A stretch of 54,224 bases of DNA from assembly GCA_002382805.1 (NCBI GenBank), contig DGAD01000050.1, positions 1 to 54,224 on the forward strand. Direction: 5' to 3'. Shown here one piece after another: positions 45,249 to 54,027 of this stretch. A program made the position numbers and the translations under genes. Position 1 is the first letter of the stretch; every line of letters begins with the position of its first letter. The notes under the pieces were generated by a model, which was not told the origin of the DNA, did no database searches, and worked only from the letters and a program-made list of their open reading frames with translations. This stretch comes from Clostridiales bacterium UBA4039 (GTDB lineage: Bacteria > Bacillota > Clostridia > Lachnospirales > Vallitaleaceae).

Positions 45249-45318
45249 TGAATTTAATGCATTTGATTTTTTTAGGGGGTTTCACCTAATCAAATAAATA
45301 AAAAAATAGGAGGAAGAT

Positions 45319-46404
45319 ATGAAAAAATTAGTTGCAATGTTTTTAGTAATGGTGATGGTTTTATCACTGGGGGCATGTTCACCAAAAGGTGACCAAACGG
45401 ATCAACAGGCAAAGTCAGGGGATTCTCAAGCATCATCCTCAGAGGGAAGTAGCGATGTTACAGCAAGCGATTCGGATGAATCTGAATGGGAAATCGTAGT
45501 GGTACCCAAGGATGCTACAAACCCATGGTTTGTGCGGATGGAAGAAGGTGTAAAAGAATTTCAAAGTGAAACAGGGTTAAATATCTATCAAAGAGGAACA
45601 CCTGAAATTGATGCAACACTCCAGTCACAACTTATCGCTGACTTGATTGCCGCTGATGTTGATGCAATTTGTGTTGTTCCGGTTGATCCACAAAGTTTAG
45701 AACCTGTATTAAAGCAAGCAAGAGAAGCTGGAATAATTGTGGTATCCCATGAAGGGGCTTCAATCGAAAATACCGATTATAACATTGAAGCGTTTTCAAA
45801 CGACAAATACGGAGCGTTTATTATGGATAACCTTGCAAAAGCAATGGGAGAAGAGGGAATATACACAACTATGGTGGGACATGTTACTAATGCGTCTCAC
45901 AATGAATGGGCAGATGGAGGCGTATTGCATCAACAAGAAGCGTATCCGAATATGACATTACTTGAAGATGAACCACGTGTTGAATCAGAAGATAATGGAG
46001 ATGTAGCATACCAAAAAGCAAAAGAACTTCTAAAAAAATATCCGGATTTAAAAGGGATTATGGGAACATCATCTTTTGATTCGCCAGGTATAGCCAGAGC
46101 AATAGAAGAGTTAGGGCTTACTGGAAAAGTCTTTACTGCAGGAACAGGATTACCGGCAGCAAATGCACAAATCCTAAAGGGAGGTTCAGTAGATGCCTTA
46201 ACTCTTTGGGACCCGGCGTTAGCAGGAAAAGCAATGGCTTCTATCGCGGTAAAAATGTTGCGAGGAGAAGAGATAACAAATCATATGGACCTTGGGGTTG
46301 AAGGATATGAAGATGTTGTATTTAAAGAAGGTAGCGATAAGGTTCTTGAAGGTCAAGGCTGGATTGTAATCAATAAAGATAATGTAGATAGCTTTGGATT
46401 TTAA
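45319..46404 (+). CDS. Sugar ABC transporter binding lipoprotein (ribose/rhamnose RhaS-like, family 4)
   Basis: Receptor of a CUT2-type importer. The 361-residue precursor has a signal peptide and lipobox LSLGAC, then an acidic serine-rich linker to about residue 55. The mature domain shows the periplasmic-binding fold of the RbsB/RhaS group (VVVPKDATNPWFVRMEEGV, AICVVPVDPQSLEPVL, GIMGTSSFDSPGIA). AGGAGG precedes the ATG. It resembles rhamnose- and AI-2-binding proteins more than ribose-binding ones (judged by eye). The downstream FucU- and RhaB-like genes argue for a pentose or deoxyhexose-type ligand. Confidence 0.88.
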   Translation: MKKLVAMFLVMVMVLSLGACSPKGDQTDQQAKSGDSQASSSEGSSDVTASDSDESEWEIVVVPKDATNPWFVRMEEGVKEFQSETGLNIYQRGTPEIDATLQSQLIADLIAADVDAICVVPVDPQSLEPVLKQAREAGIIVVSHEGASIENTDYNIEAFSNDKYGAFIMDNLAKAMGEEGIYTTMVGHVTNASHNEWADGGVLHQQEAYPNMTLLEDEPRVESEDNGDVAYQKAKELLKKYPDLKGIMGTSSFDSPGIARAIEELGLTGKVFTAGTGLPAANAQILKGGSVDALTLWDPALAGKAMASIAVKMLRGEEITNHMDLGVEGYEDVVFKEGSDKVLEGQGWIVINKDNVDSFGF

Positions 46405-46422
46405 ATTCAACATGATATAGGG

Positions 46423-46461
46423 TCTATGCTATGTCTGATTGTTTAGCAGACATAGCATAGA
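46423..46461 (+). other. Long intercistronic hairpin after the binding-protein gene
   Basis: A perfect 15-base-pair stem (46423-46437 with 46447-46461) has a 9-base loop. There is no T run. It probably stabilises the upstream mRNA, giving more binding protein than ATPase or permease. Confidence 0.7.
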
Positions 46462-46517
46462 ATGCCAATAACTAATAATGTGATCATAAACAGTTGATTT
46501 TGGAAGGAAATGAAACG

Positions 46518-48002
46518 ATGACAAAGAGTGTATTAAAAGTTTCAGAAATAGAGAAATCTTTTACCGGGGTTCAAGCACTTAAAGGGGTTTCACTAGAAAT
46601 TGCGCCAGGTGAGATACATTGTTTAGCAGGTGAAAATGGGAGCGGAAAATCGACCTTAATTAAAGTGATAGCAGGTGTACATACAGCCGATGGTGGGCAG
46701 ATAGAATTTAGCGGAAAAAATTTTAAGAAAATCACTCCGATTGATGCGATTCGCAATGGGGTACAGGTCATATATCAAGATTTTTCAATCTTCCCTAACC
46801 TGTCAGTTATGGAAAATCTAGCCTTTAACACTGAACTTGCGAATAATCGTAAAATAGCAAATAAAAAGAACATGCGAAAGATTGCACAAGAAGCGATAGC
46901 AAAAATCAACTTTAATGTTGACCTTGATGCAAAAGTAGGCGACTTACCTGTTGCAAGTAAGCAATTGATTGCTATATGTCGAGCCCTTATGTTTAATGCG
47001 AAGTTAATCATCATGGATGAGCCGACAACAGCGTTGACAAGAAAAGAAGTCAATGCCTTATTCAAAATAATTTTTGATTTAAAAAAACAAGGCATTGCAA
47101 TTTTATTTGTGAGTCATAAATTAGATGAGATGTTTGAAATATGTGAAAAATTTTCAATTCTTCGCAATGGAGAGTTGGTATTTACCGGAAAAACAAAAGA
47201 ATTAGATAATGAAAAATTCTCGTATTATATGACAGGTAGAAATTTTGTAGAAAAAGCATTTGTCCCTAAAAAAATCGAAGACAAGCCCATACTTGAAGTG
47301 AAAAATCTTACATTAAGCGAATGTTATGAGGATGTCTCGTTTACACTTGCAAAAGGGCAGATCTTGGGAATAACAGGGATTTTAGGCTCAGGAAGAACAG
47401 AGCTTGCCTTATCTTTATTTGGAATAAAAAAAGCGGATTCAGGGACGGTTATCATAAATGGGAAAAAAGTTGTACTTGACAGCCCATCTGTAGCCATGGC
47501 CAATAAGATTGGATATGTACCCGAAGATCGACTTACAGAAGGGCTATTTCTCCAACGTAGTATTGGTGATAATATCGTTATATCAGAAATCGATAATATG
47601 GTTAACCAATTTAAGATTTTGGATAAAAAGAAGGTCGATGATGAGATTGCAAAGTGGGTCGAAGAATTATCTATTGCAACGCCAAATCCTGATAACGCAT
47701 GCAATACATTGTCAGGGGGGAATCAGCAGCGTATTGTTTTAGCAAAATGGTTAGCAAGAGATTTGGATATATTGATCTTGAATGGACCTTCAGTGGGGGT
47801 AGATATTGGATCAAAGTATGATATTCATCAAGTGCTTAAAAAACTTGCCAATCAAGGACTAGCTATCATTATCATTTCGGATGATATTCCGGAAGTTCTT
47901 TCATTGTCCTCAGATGTATTAATCATGAGAGACGGTCAGATTATGGCAACAATGAAAACTTCAGAAACGAATGTAGAAGAACTGACAGCAAAGATGATGT
48001 GA
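46518..48002 (+). CDS. Sugar ABC transporter ATPase, duplicated type (RbsA/XylG family)
   Basis: A 494-residue protein with two fused nucleotide-binding domains. The first has Walker A GENGSGKST and Walker B LIIMDEPTTAL. The second has the degenerate P-loop GILGSGRTE, signature LSGGNQQRIVLAKWL and a Walker B variant ILILNGPSVGVD in place of the usual DEPT(R/K)G; the aspartate-glutamate pair is changed to Asn-Gly. In CUT2 ATPases one site is normally inactive, so this may be tolerated. The ATG at 46518 has GGAAGG upstream. The permease follows after 13 bases. Confidence 0.92.
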   Translation: MTKSVLKVSEIEKSFTGVQALKGVSLEIAPGEIHCLAGENGSGKSTLIKVIAGVHTADGGQIEFSGKNFKKITPIDAIRNGVQVIYQDFSIFPNLSVMENLAFNTELANNRKIANKKNMRKIAQEAIAKINFNVDLDAKVGDLPVASKQLIAICRALMFNAKLIIMDEPTTALTRKEVNALFKIIFDLKKQGIAILFVSHKLDEMFEICEKFSILRNGELVFTGKTKELDNEKFSYYMTGRNFVEKAFVPKKIEDKPILEVKNLTLSECYEDVSFTLAKGQILGITGILGSGRTELALSLFGIKKADSGTVIINGKKVVLDSPSVAMANKIGYVPEDRLTEGLFLQRSIGDNIVISEIDNMVNQFKILDKKKVDDEIAKWVEELSIATPNPDNACNTLSGGNQQRIVLAKWLARDLDILILNGPSVGVDIGSKYDIHQVLKKLANQGLAIIIISDDIPEVLSLSSDVLIMRDGQIMATMKTSETNVEELTAKMM

Positions 48003-48015
48003 AAGGAGAAAGGAG

Positions 48016-49056
48016 ATGCAGAATAAAATAAAAAAAATAGTACAGCATAATGAATTTTATATTTTTCTGGTTATTCTTTTAATAAGTATATTAATACAAA
48101 TACAATCAGGTCAATTTTTTACACCGAACAACTTGGTGGACTTAACTTCAGCACTCATTGTTCCGGGATTATTTGCAATTGGGGCATTTATGATTTTACT
48201 CTCAGGCGGGATTGATGTGTCTTTTCCTGCATTGGCGTCATTAAGTGTATATGCAACGACACAGATATTAATCAATATGGATTATCAAGGTGGGATGGCT
48301 TTGCCTGTAATTGTTTGCTTGATTTTTGGTGGAGCCTTTGGTGCGGTAAATGGCATATTGATATCTCGGTTTAAACTACAGCCTTTAATTGTAACCTTAG
48401 GTGCAGCAAGTTTATTTAAAGGGATTATGCAAGGGGTTCTTGAAAGTGTACAGATTTCTGTCTTACCAAAAGTTATGGAAGCATTTGGCGAAGCGTCTCT
48501 TTTTGTTGCAAAAAATCCCGAGTCTGGATTGACTTCAAGAATGCCAAGTGCAATTCTTGTCCTAGTGGTCGTCTTGATTATTGTATATTTTATATTAAAT
48601 CATACAATGTATGGGCGAGGAATTTATGCAATCGGAGGCAATGAAATCAGCGCAGAACGCGCAGGATTTAATGTAAAAAGAATTAAGCTCACCTTATATA
48701 TTGCGGTTGGAATGATTTCAAGTCTTGCAGGACTTATTCGTGTCTGTATGATGGGACAATTGCATCCGACGAACATGCTTGGCATGGAGATGATGATTAT
48801 TGCTGGCGTTGTCCTAGGTGGCGTTGCTATTACAGGTGGAGCCGGAACGCTATTAGGGTGTATTTTAGGGACCATGTTAATCGTTCTCGTACAAAACTCC
48901 TTGATTTTATTAGGAATTCCAACATTTTGGCAAGGGTTATTCTTAGGTGTATTAATTATTGTAGGAACGGGAATCAGTGCTCTAAAGATACAAAAGAAAA
49001 GAAAGATAAAAAAACAAAGCAAAAATGGACGGAGGATAGGCAATGAAACAGTATAA
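48016..49056 (+). CDS. Sugar ABC transporter permease 1 (RbsC family)
   Basis: A 346-residue membrane protein with about nine helices. Conserved CUT2 features include ILLSGGIDVSFPALASLSVY near residue 55 and YAIGGNEISAERAGFNVKRI near residue 205. The C-terminus is strongly basic (KKRKIKKQSKNGRR). It overlaps the next permease by 14 bases, indicating translational coupling. Having two different permeases suggests a heterodimeric channel, as in RhaP/RhaQ or LsrC/LsrD. Confidence 0.92.
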   Translation: MQNKIKKIVQHNEFYIFLVILLISILIQIQSGQFFTPNNLVDLTSALIVPGLFAIGAFMILLSGGIDVSFPALASLSVYATTQILINMDYQGGMALPVIVCLIFGGAFGAVNGILISRFKLQPLIVTLGAASLFKGIMQGVLESVQISVLPKVMEAFGEASLFVAKNPESGLTSRMPSAILVLVVVLIIVYFILNHTMYGRGIYAIGGNEISAERAGFNVKRIKLTLYIAVGMISSLAGLIRVCMMGQLHPTNMLGMEMMIIAGVVLGGVAITGGAGTLLGCILGTMLIVLVQNSLILLGIPTFWQGLFLGVLIIVGTGISALKIQKKRKIKKQSKNGRRIGNETV

Positions 49057-50050
49057 AAATTATCTAAGATCTATCTTTAAGAATGATGTCTACATCACAC
49101 GTCTTGTGACATTGATGATCGTTTGGATGTTGTTTATGGCTATATTTAAGTTTGACAAATTTTATTCATTAATAAATTTTCAAACCATGGCATCACAATT
49201 TCCTGAATTTGGTCTTATGGCCTTGGGCGTTATGCTATGTATGATTCTTGGAGGAATTGATTTGTCTGTTGTTGGGGTAGCCAACTTCACGGCTATTTTT
49301 TCTGCAATCGTGTTAAAGCAACTCGTTAATTCAGACGGTAGTTTAATGTCAGTAGCTATTCCATTGATTTTTATGCTTGCAATTTTATTGGGTGCATTAG
49401 CAGGAGCATTTAATGGTTTTTTGGTTTCAGTTATTCGTATACCGCCGATTTTAGCTACATTAGGTTCCTTTGAACTGTTTAGCGGTATTGCAATTATTTT
49501 GACAAAAGGCAAGGCTATTAGCGGCATTCCCTTGGAGTTTTCCGAGTTGATTACCAGTAAGCTTTTTGGCATTATTCCCAATCAGCTTATCATTTTTGTT
49601 GTCATGGTCATTCTCGTAGCTTTTTTAGTAAACAACACAACGTATGGAAAAAAACTGTATCTGACGGGAACTAATATAACGGCAGCAAAATTTTCTGGAA
49701 TTAAAACAACACGTGTACTTATCAAAACTTATATGATCTCAGGAATTTCAGCGGCGTTATCGGGGCTTATAATGATGGCAAACTACAACTCTGCCCGAGC
49801 AGATTATGGAAAAGTATATACACTTCAATGTGTGCTTATTGTCGTGTTAGGTGGGGTTAATCCAGACGGTGGAAAAGGAAAAATCAGTGGCATTGTTCTT
49901 GCTATTTTGGTGCTTCAGATGCTAGCGTCCGGGTTAAATCGTTTTCCGCAGATCAGTAGCTTTTATATTCCGCTGATCTGGGGTGGTGTATTGATTGCAG
50001 TAATGGTTATGAACTATTTTACAGAAAACAGTAGAGTAAGGAGGAGATAA
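49043..50050 (+). CDS. Sugar ABC transporter permease 2 (RbsC family)
   Basis: A 335-residue membrane protein, the second permease of the heterodimer. It has MLCMILGGIDLSVVGVANF near residue 70 and YLTGTNITAAKFSGIKTTRV near residue 205, with LIVVLGGVNPDGGKGKISG near residue 270. GGAGG precedes the ATG inside the end of the previous gene. The mutarotase gene starts one base after the stop. Confidence 0.92.
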   Translation: MKQYKNYLRSIFKNDVYITRLVTLMIVWMLFMAIFKFDKFYSLINFQTMASQFPEFGLMALGVMLCMILGGIDLSVVGVANFTAIFSAIVLKQLVNSDGSLMSVAIPLIFMLAILLGALAGAFNGFLVSVIRIPPILATLGSFELFSGIAIILTKGKAISGIPLEFSELITSKLFGIIPNQLIIFVVMVILVAFLVNNTTYGKKLYLTGTNITAAKFSGIKTTRVLIKTYMISGISAALSGLIMMANYNSARADYGKVYTLQCVLIVVLGGVNPDGGKGKISGIVLAILVLQMLASGLNRFPQISSFYIPLIWGGVLIAVMVMNYFTENSRVRRR

Positions 50051-50051
50051 G

Positions 50052-50498
50052 ATGCTAAAGAATGTACCTAAAATACTTACACCAGACTTATTAAAGTATC
50101 TTGATGAAATGGGACATAATGATGTGCTTGTCATTGGTGATGGTAACTTTCCGGGAGTATCTCTTGCAAAAGCGAATAATGGAAACTTGGTAAGGTATGA
50201 TGCAACAGGAACCCTAGAGATTATGAAAGCCATATTAGAGATGATTCCTTTAGACAGCTATGTAAAAACGCCTGTAGTACTTATGGAAAAAGAACCCTGT
50301 GATGAAACTCTAGATATTCCAATATGGCGTGAGATTAAAGACCTTGTGAAAGAGCATGATTCACGTGGAGAACAAGCCATTGGATATATGAATCGATTTG
50401 ATTTTTATGAAAGCACGAAAAAGGCTTCAGTCGTTGTTCAAACAGGTGAAGAAGCAACTTATGCTTGTGTTCTTATTCGAAAAGGCGTGATTAAGTAA
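50052..50498 (+). CDS. FucU/RbsD-family sugar mutarotase
   Basis: Interconverts anomers of a sugar so that the form produced by import can be used by the next enzyme. The 148-residue protein has the FucU pattern LKYLDEMGHNDVLVIGDGNF with the key His22, and YMNRFDFYESTKKASVVVQT near the C-terminus, closest by eye to L-fucose mutarotase. The usual Asp-Ala-His-Phe-Pro segment reads Asp-Gly-Asn-Phe-Pro. GGAGG precedes the ATG. Its presence with an isomerase and kinase indicates that the imported sugar is a reducing aldose. Confidence 0.88.
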   Translation: MLKNVPKILTPDLLKYLDEMGHNDVLVIGDGNFPGVSLAKANNGNLVRYDATGTLEIMKAILEMIPLDSYVKTPVVLMEKEPCDETLDIPIWREIKDLVKEHDSRGEQAIGYMNRFDFYESTKKASVVVQTGEEATYACVLIRKGVIK

Positions 50499-50551
50499 AA
50501 TACAATCAATGACTTGGAATGTACAAAAAGAAAATGGAGGAAGAAAACGTC

Positions 50552-51109
50552 ATGAAAACAGTAAAAGAAAAACATGTATTAGTAGGAGCAGATTTTGCAG
50601 GATTTCCTTTAAAAGAAGCCGTTGTTGCAGATTTAAAAGAACGGGGATGGAAGGTGACAGATATAGGCGTAAAATCAGCTGACGAGTCTGACCCGGAGAT
50701 GTTTCATCGTATAGGCTTAAAAGTCGGTGCCAAAATTTCGGAACGTGAGTTTGAACGCGCACTACTTTTTTGCGGAACAGGTACAGGGATACATATAGCT
50801 GCAAGCAAATGCCCACATGTACATGCAACGGTAGTTGAAAGCGTTGCAGCGGCAAAACGGGCAATTACTGGCAATAATGTCAATATTCTTGCCATGGGTG
50901 CATTTTATGTGGCACCGCAAATGGGAATTGACTGCGCCCGTGCATTTTTGGAGAATGACTTAGGTAGTGGATGGGAATATTGGAAAAACTTTTATGAATT
51001 TCATAAACTTGCTTATGATGAGTTGGAAGCTTTTGACTATGAAAAGTTCAAAGCCAATGGGTTTGAGGTAGAGCGTCTAGGAGATTATCCCCTTGAATTG
51101 GAATTATAG
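50552..51109 (+). CDS. Atypical RpiB/LacAB-family sugar(-phosphate) isomerase
   Basis: A 185-residue protein, about 35-40 longer than ordinary RpiB, with a C-terminal extension ending RLGDYPLELEL. The family core is clear: VGADFAGFPLKEAVVADLKE, and the cysteine-bearing anion hole LLFCGTGTGIHIAASK with Cys74. However, the first Asp-His pair reads Asp13-Phe14, and the catalytic R-x-H-N-x-A-N segment reads KRAITGNNVN, without the ring-opening histidine. Substrate and even catalytic mechanism may therefore differ from ribose-5-phosphate or galactose-6-phosphate isomerases. The ATG at 50552 has ATGGAGGAAG upstream. The kinase follows in 14 bases. Confidence 0.85.
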   Translation: MKTVKEKHVLVGADFAGFPLKEAVVADLKERGWKVTDIGVKSADESDPEMFHRIGLKVGAKISEREFERALLFCGTGTGIHIAASKCPHVHATVVESVAAAKRAITGNNVNILAMGAFYVAPQMGIDCARAFLENDLGSGWEYWKNFYEFHKLAYDELEAFDYEKFKANGFEVERLGDYPLELEL

Positions 51110-51123
51110 GAAGAGGTTAGTTT

Positions 51124-52515
51124 ATGTATAGAGAAGGATATATAGCTTTTGATTTTGGTGCGTTAAGTGGACGGATGATGTTTGGCTGGATGCAAGATAA
51201 TAAAATCCATCTCGAAGAATTGCATCGGTTTGAAAATGTACCTGTGCTTTTGGGGAAAACCTTGTATTGGGACTTTTTAAAGCTGTTTCACGAGATGAAG
51301 CAAGGTTTAAAAATAGCTGCAACAAAAGCCATAACCATAAAAGGAATTGCTATAGATACTTGGGGCGTTGATATTGGATGGATTGATAAACAAGGGCAAC
51401 TCGTTGGCAATCCAATTCACTATCGAGACCAGCGAACAACAAAGATTATCGATGAAGTTGAAGAAAAAATATCAGAAGAAAGTATGTACAAGATAACCGG
51501 CATAGGGAAGATGCCTTTTAATACAATCTATCAACTCTATTATGACCTGCATAAAAAACCATGCATTCAAGAATATGCAGATTCGATGCTATATATGCCT
51601 GATCTATTTGGCTATTATCTGTGTGGTGAAAAGTATAATGAGTACACGATTGCCTCAACCAGTGGACTACTAAATGCACACACAAAAACATATGAGCAAG
51701 TTTTTTTTGAGCAACTCAACATGCATCAACACTGTCTTCCCAAAATCGTGCTTCCCGGGACAACTGTTGGAAAATTGACACAAGAGATTCAAGAAGAGAC
51801 GGGGCTTGGTGCGATTCCGGTAATTGCTGTAGCAAGTCATGATACCGCGTGTGCCGTCGCAGCAGCACCGATAAGAGATGACAATACTGCATTTTTGATT
51901 TGTGGTACGTGGTCTCTGATGGGTATGGAACTAACAGAGAGTATTACAACAGAACATGCGCGTCTTGCTGGCTTTACCAATGAAGGCGGAGTCAATGGTA
52001 CGGTTCGCTTTTTAAAAAATATTAATGGCTTATTTTTTATTCAGAAGTTGAAAAAAGATTTTGAACAAACAGATCCACAAATTGGATATCCCAAAATCAG
52101 TCGACTTGCCAGCCAATCCAAGCATCAATACATGATAGATGTTCGTGACCAACGCTTTATGAATCCGTTAAGTATGAAAAAAGAGATTCAAAAAAGTGTC
52201 ATGCAAAACTATGGTGTCGAACTTACATCCATAGGAGACATCGCTCGTGTTGCTTACAACGGTCTTGTGAAGGAATATCAGCGGACATTGGACGAACTGG
52301 AAACCATTACAGACAAGAAAGTGCATACATTATGCATGGTTGGTGGTGGTATCCAAGACGCATTTTTATGTGAACATGTAACAAACACACTAGGGATTAA
52401 CGTGGTAAAAGGTCCTGTTGAGGCTTCGGTGATGGGAAATATTTTGATGCAGATGCAAGCGGTTGGTGAGATTAAGCATATAGAACAGGGAAGAAAATTA
52501 GTTATAAACGATTGA
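51124..52515 (+). CDS. Rhamnulokinase-like FGGY carbohydrate kinase
   Basis: A 463-residue ATP-dependent sugar kinase. The first phosphate loop is FDFGALSGRMMFG (residues 8-20). IAIDTWGVDIGWID near residue 75 and NPIHYRDQRT near residue 97 are hallmarks of the RhaB branch. The ATP-side motifs include LICGTWSLMGMEL and LCMVGGGIQDAFLCEHV. L-rhamnulose is the classical substrate, but neither rhaA (isomerase) nor rhaD (aldolase) is present, and the isomerase upstream is of a different family. It more likely phosphorylates another ketose. A terminator follows. Confidence 0.88.
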   Translation: MYREGYIAFDFGALSGRMMFGWMQDNKIHLEELHRFENVPVLLGKTLYWDFLKLFHEMKQGLKIAATKAITIKGIAIDTWGVDIGWIDKQGQLVGNPIHYRDQRTTKIIDEVEEKISEESMYKITGIGKMPFNTIYQLYYDLHKKPCIQEYADSMLYMPDLFGYYLCGEKYNEYTIASTSGLLNAHTKTYEQVFFEQLNMHQHCLPKIVLPGTTVGKLTQEIQEETGLGAIPVIAVASHDTACAVAAAPIRDDNTAFLICGTWSLMGMELTESITTEHARLAGFTNEGGVNGTVRFLKNINGLFFIQKLKKDFEQTDPQIGYPKISRLASQSKHQYMIDVRDQRFMNPLSMKKEIQKSVMQNYGVELTSIGDIARVAYNGLVKEYQRTLDELETITDKKVHTLCMVGGGIQDAFLCEHVTNTLGINVVKGPVEASVMGNILMQMQAVGEIKHIEQGRKLVIND

Positions 52516-52520
52516 TAATG

Positions 52521-52556
52521 AAGGTTGCTTACATATAGCGTAAGTAGCCTTTTTTA
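52521..52556 (+). terminator. Terminator after the kinase operon
   Basis: AAGGTTGCTTAC (52521-52532) pairs with GTAAGTAGCCTT (52540-52551), using two G-U pairs, followed by T residues. Confidence 0.78.
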
Positions 52557-52619
52557 ATGTTATCAAGTATACTATATATAGAAAGTAGTACAGAAAAAAG
52601 TCGAAGGAAGTGCATGTGC

Positions 52620-53432
52620 ATGAGTTTCATACTGCCTAACAATGATAATAATTTTATGTATTTTCAACCACACGTAGCACTACAACCATATATTGCTTAT
52701 TACTCAATAACAACATCTTCAGCAGATATTGCACATATATCACCTGTGTTTATCCCGGATTTAGGTGGGGCAATTATCATAAGCCAATATGATGACCGAT
52801 TTGACGTACGTATATGGGGACCGTTTAATCGAATATCGCATATCGAGCCAGGGGCGCCGGTAGCACAAAAAAAGTACTTTATTGAATTTCACCCAGGTGG
52901 ATTATCACGATTGATATATAACAATAGCCAAGAACTTTTAAATCAGAAGTTACATATGGAGGATGTGAATATAGCTATAAAGCATTCGCTAATCGCATTA
53001 GTAGAGCAACATGCCCTTTGCCAGAATCAACTTATTAGTCAGTTCGATATGTATTTTTTAGACCTTTTAGTTACAAGAACAGATACACTTATTCGTGGAC
53101 GCCATATCTTAAAGATACTGCAATGTGTGAGCAAAGAAGATACGCTTACAGCTATAGAAAAAGAAGTGCACTATTCTCAGCGACAGATGAATAGATATTT
53201 GAATACAGTTGTTGGCGTATCCAGTAAAAATTATCTGAGAGTTAAGCGCATCAATCTTGCGGTACAGATGCTTAAACAAAGGCAATGTTCGATTGAAGAA
53301 GTGGCTTTTGAGCTAGGCTATTATGACAGTGCACATTTTATTCACGACTTTACAAAGATCATGAATAAAATACCGACAATGTATCGGGAGAATATGTCCG
53401 ATTTTTACAGTGAGACAACGAAGCGACTTTGA
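52620..53432 (+). CDS. AraC-family transcriptional regulator
   Basis: A 270-residue regulator. The N-terminal domain (FQPHVALQPYIAYYSITTS, FIPDLGGAIII, FIEFHPGGLSRLIY) resembles the DUF6597-type sensor of AraC proteins. The C-terminal double helix-turn-helix spans about residues 170-265 (EKEVHYSQRQMNRYLNTVVG, IEEVAFELGYYDSAHFIHDF). ATGs at 52614 and 52620 are both in frame; the latter has the better spacing from AAGGAAG. The target is unknown; the VOC gene downstream may be one. Confidence 0.85.
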   Translation: MSFILPNNDNNFMYFQPHVALQPYIAYYSITTSSADIAHISPVFIPDLGGAIIISQYDDRFDVRIWGPFNRISHIEPGAPVAQKKYFIEFHPGGLSRLIYNNSQELLNQKLHMEDVNIAIKHSLIALVEQHALCQNQLISQFDMYFLDLLVTRTDTLIRGRHILKILQCVSKEDTLTAIEKEVHYSQRQMNRYLNTVVGVSSKNYLRVKRINLAVQMLKQRQCSIEEVAFELGYYDSAHFIHDFTKIMNKIPTMYRENMSDFYSETTKRL

Positions 53433-53438
53433 TATAAT
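53430..53438 (+). promoter_or_regulatory. Extended -10 promoter of the VOC-family gene
   Basis: TGATATAAT overlaps the end of the AraC gene and is followed by AAAGGC, the same string as at the flavodiiron promoter near 9313. Confidence 0.5.
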
Positions 53439-53482
53439 AAAGGCATCAACATGAAGTTTATGAAAAAAAAAGGAGTGATTGC

Positions 53483-53950
53483 ATGAAATTTCATAGCCCT
53501 ATGATTATTGTATCAGACATTGAAAAAAGCAAAAAATTCTATACGGATATTTTACATCAAACCATCAGCGTAGACTTGGGAACATATGTTATCTTGGAAG
53601 GGTTTTCTATGATGACGCGTGAAGCCTGGAAAAGTGATACCCAGGATGCATTAGTGTATGATGAACAATGTGGACACGGTTTTGAACTGTATTTTGAAGA
53701 AAGTCAGTTTGATACGTTCATCAATTTGTTGAATCAGCACGAATCCATAAAAAGTTTTCAACCCCTTACCCAAGCCCCTTGGGGACAAAGGACAGTGCGA
53801 TTTCTTGACCCTGACAATCACGTCATTGAAGTAGCAGAGCCGATGGAAGAAGTTGTTTTAAAATTTTTACATCAAGGAATGACGGAACAAGAAGTATCAG
53901 AAAAAACAATGATGCCGATAGAATTTGTCCATAATTGTACTATTCAATGA
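53483..53950 (+). CDS. VOC-family (glyoxalase/dioxygenase superfamily) protein
   Basis: A 155-residue protein. One VOC module covers residues 1-115 (MIIVSDIEKSKKFYTDIL, GFELYFEES, TVRFLDPDNHVIEVAEP), with metal-ligand-like His and Glu positions. A helical C-terminal segment of about 40 residues (FLHQGMTEQEVSEKTMMPIE) is added, as in several clostridial relatives. AAAGGAG precedes the ATG. The substrate is unknown; glyoxalase, bleomycin binding and dioxygenase roles are all found in the superfamily. Confidence 0.85.
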   Translation: MKFHSPMIIVSDIEKSKKFYTDILHQTISVDLGTYVILEGFSMMTREAWKSDTQDALVYDEQCGHGFELYFEESQFDTFINLLNQHESIKSFQPLTQAPWGQRTVRFLDPDNHVIEVAEPMEEVVLKFLHQGMTEQEVSEKTMMPIEFVHNCTIQ

Positions 53951-53983
53951 TTTAGAACGATAAAACAACAATAAGATACCTTC

Positions 53984-54027
53984 AACCCGACCTCCAAATC
54001 ATAGTGGATTAGAGGTCGGGTTTTTTA
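53984..54027 (+). terminator. Terminator after the VOC-family gene
   Basis: AACCCGACCTC (53984-53994) pairs perfectly with GAGGTCGGGTT (54012-54022), followed by six T residues. From here to the window end (54224) no gene is evident. Confidence 0.92.
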
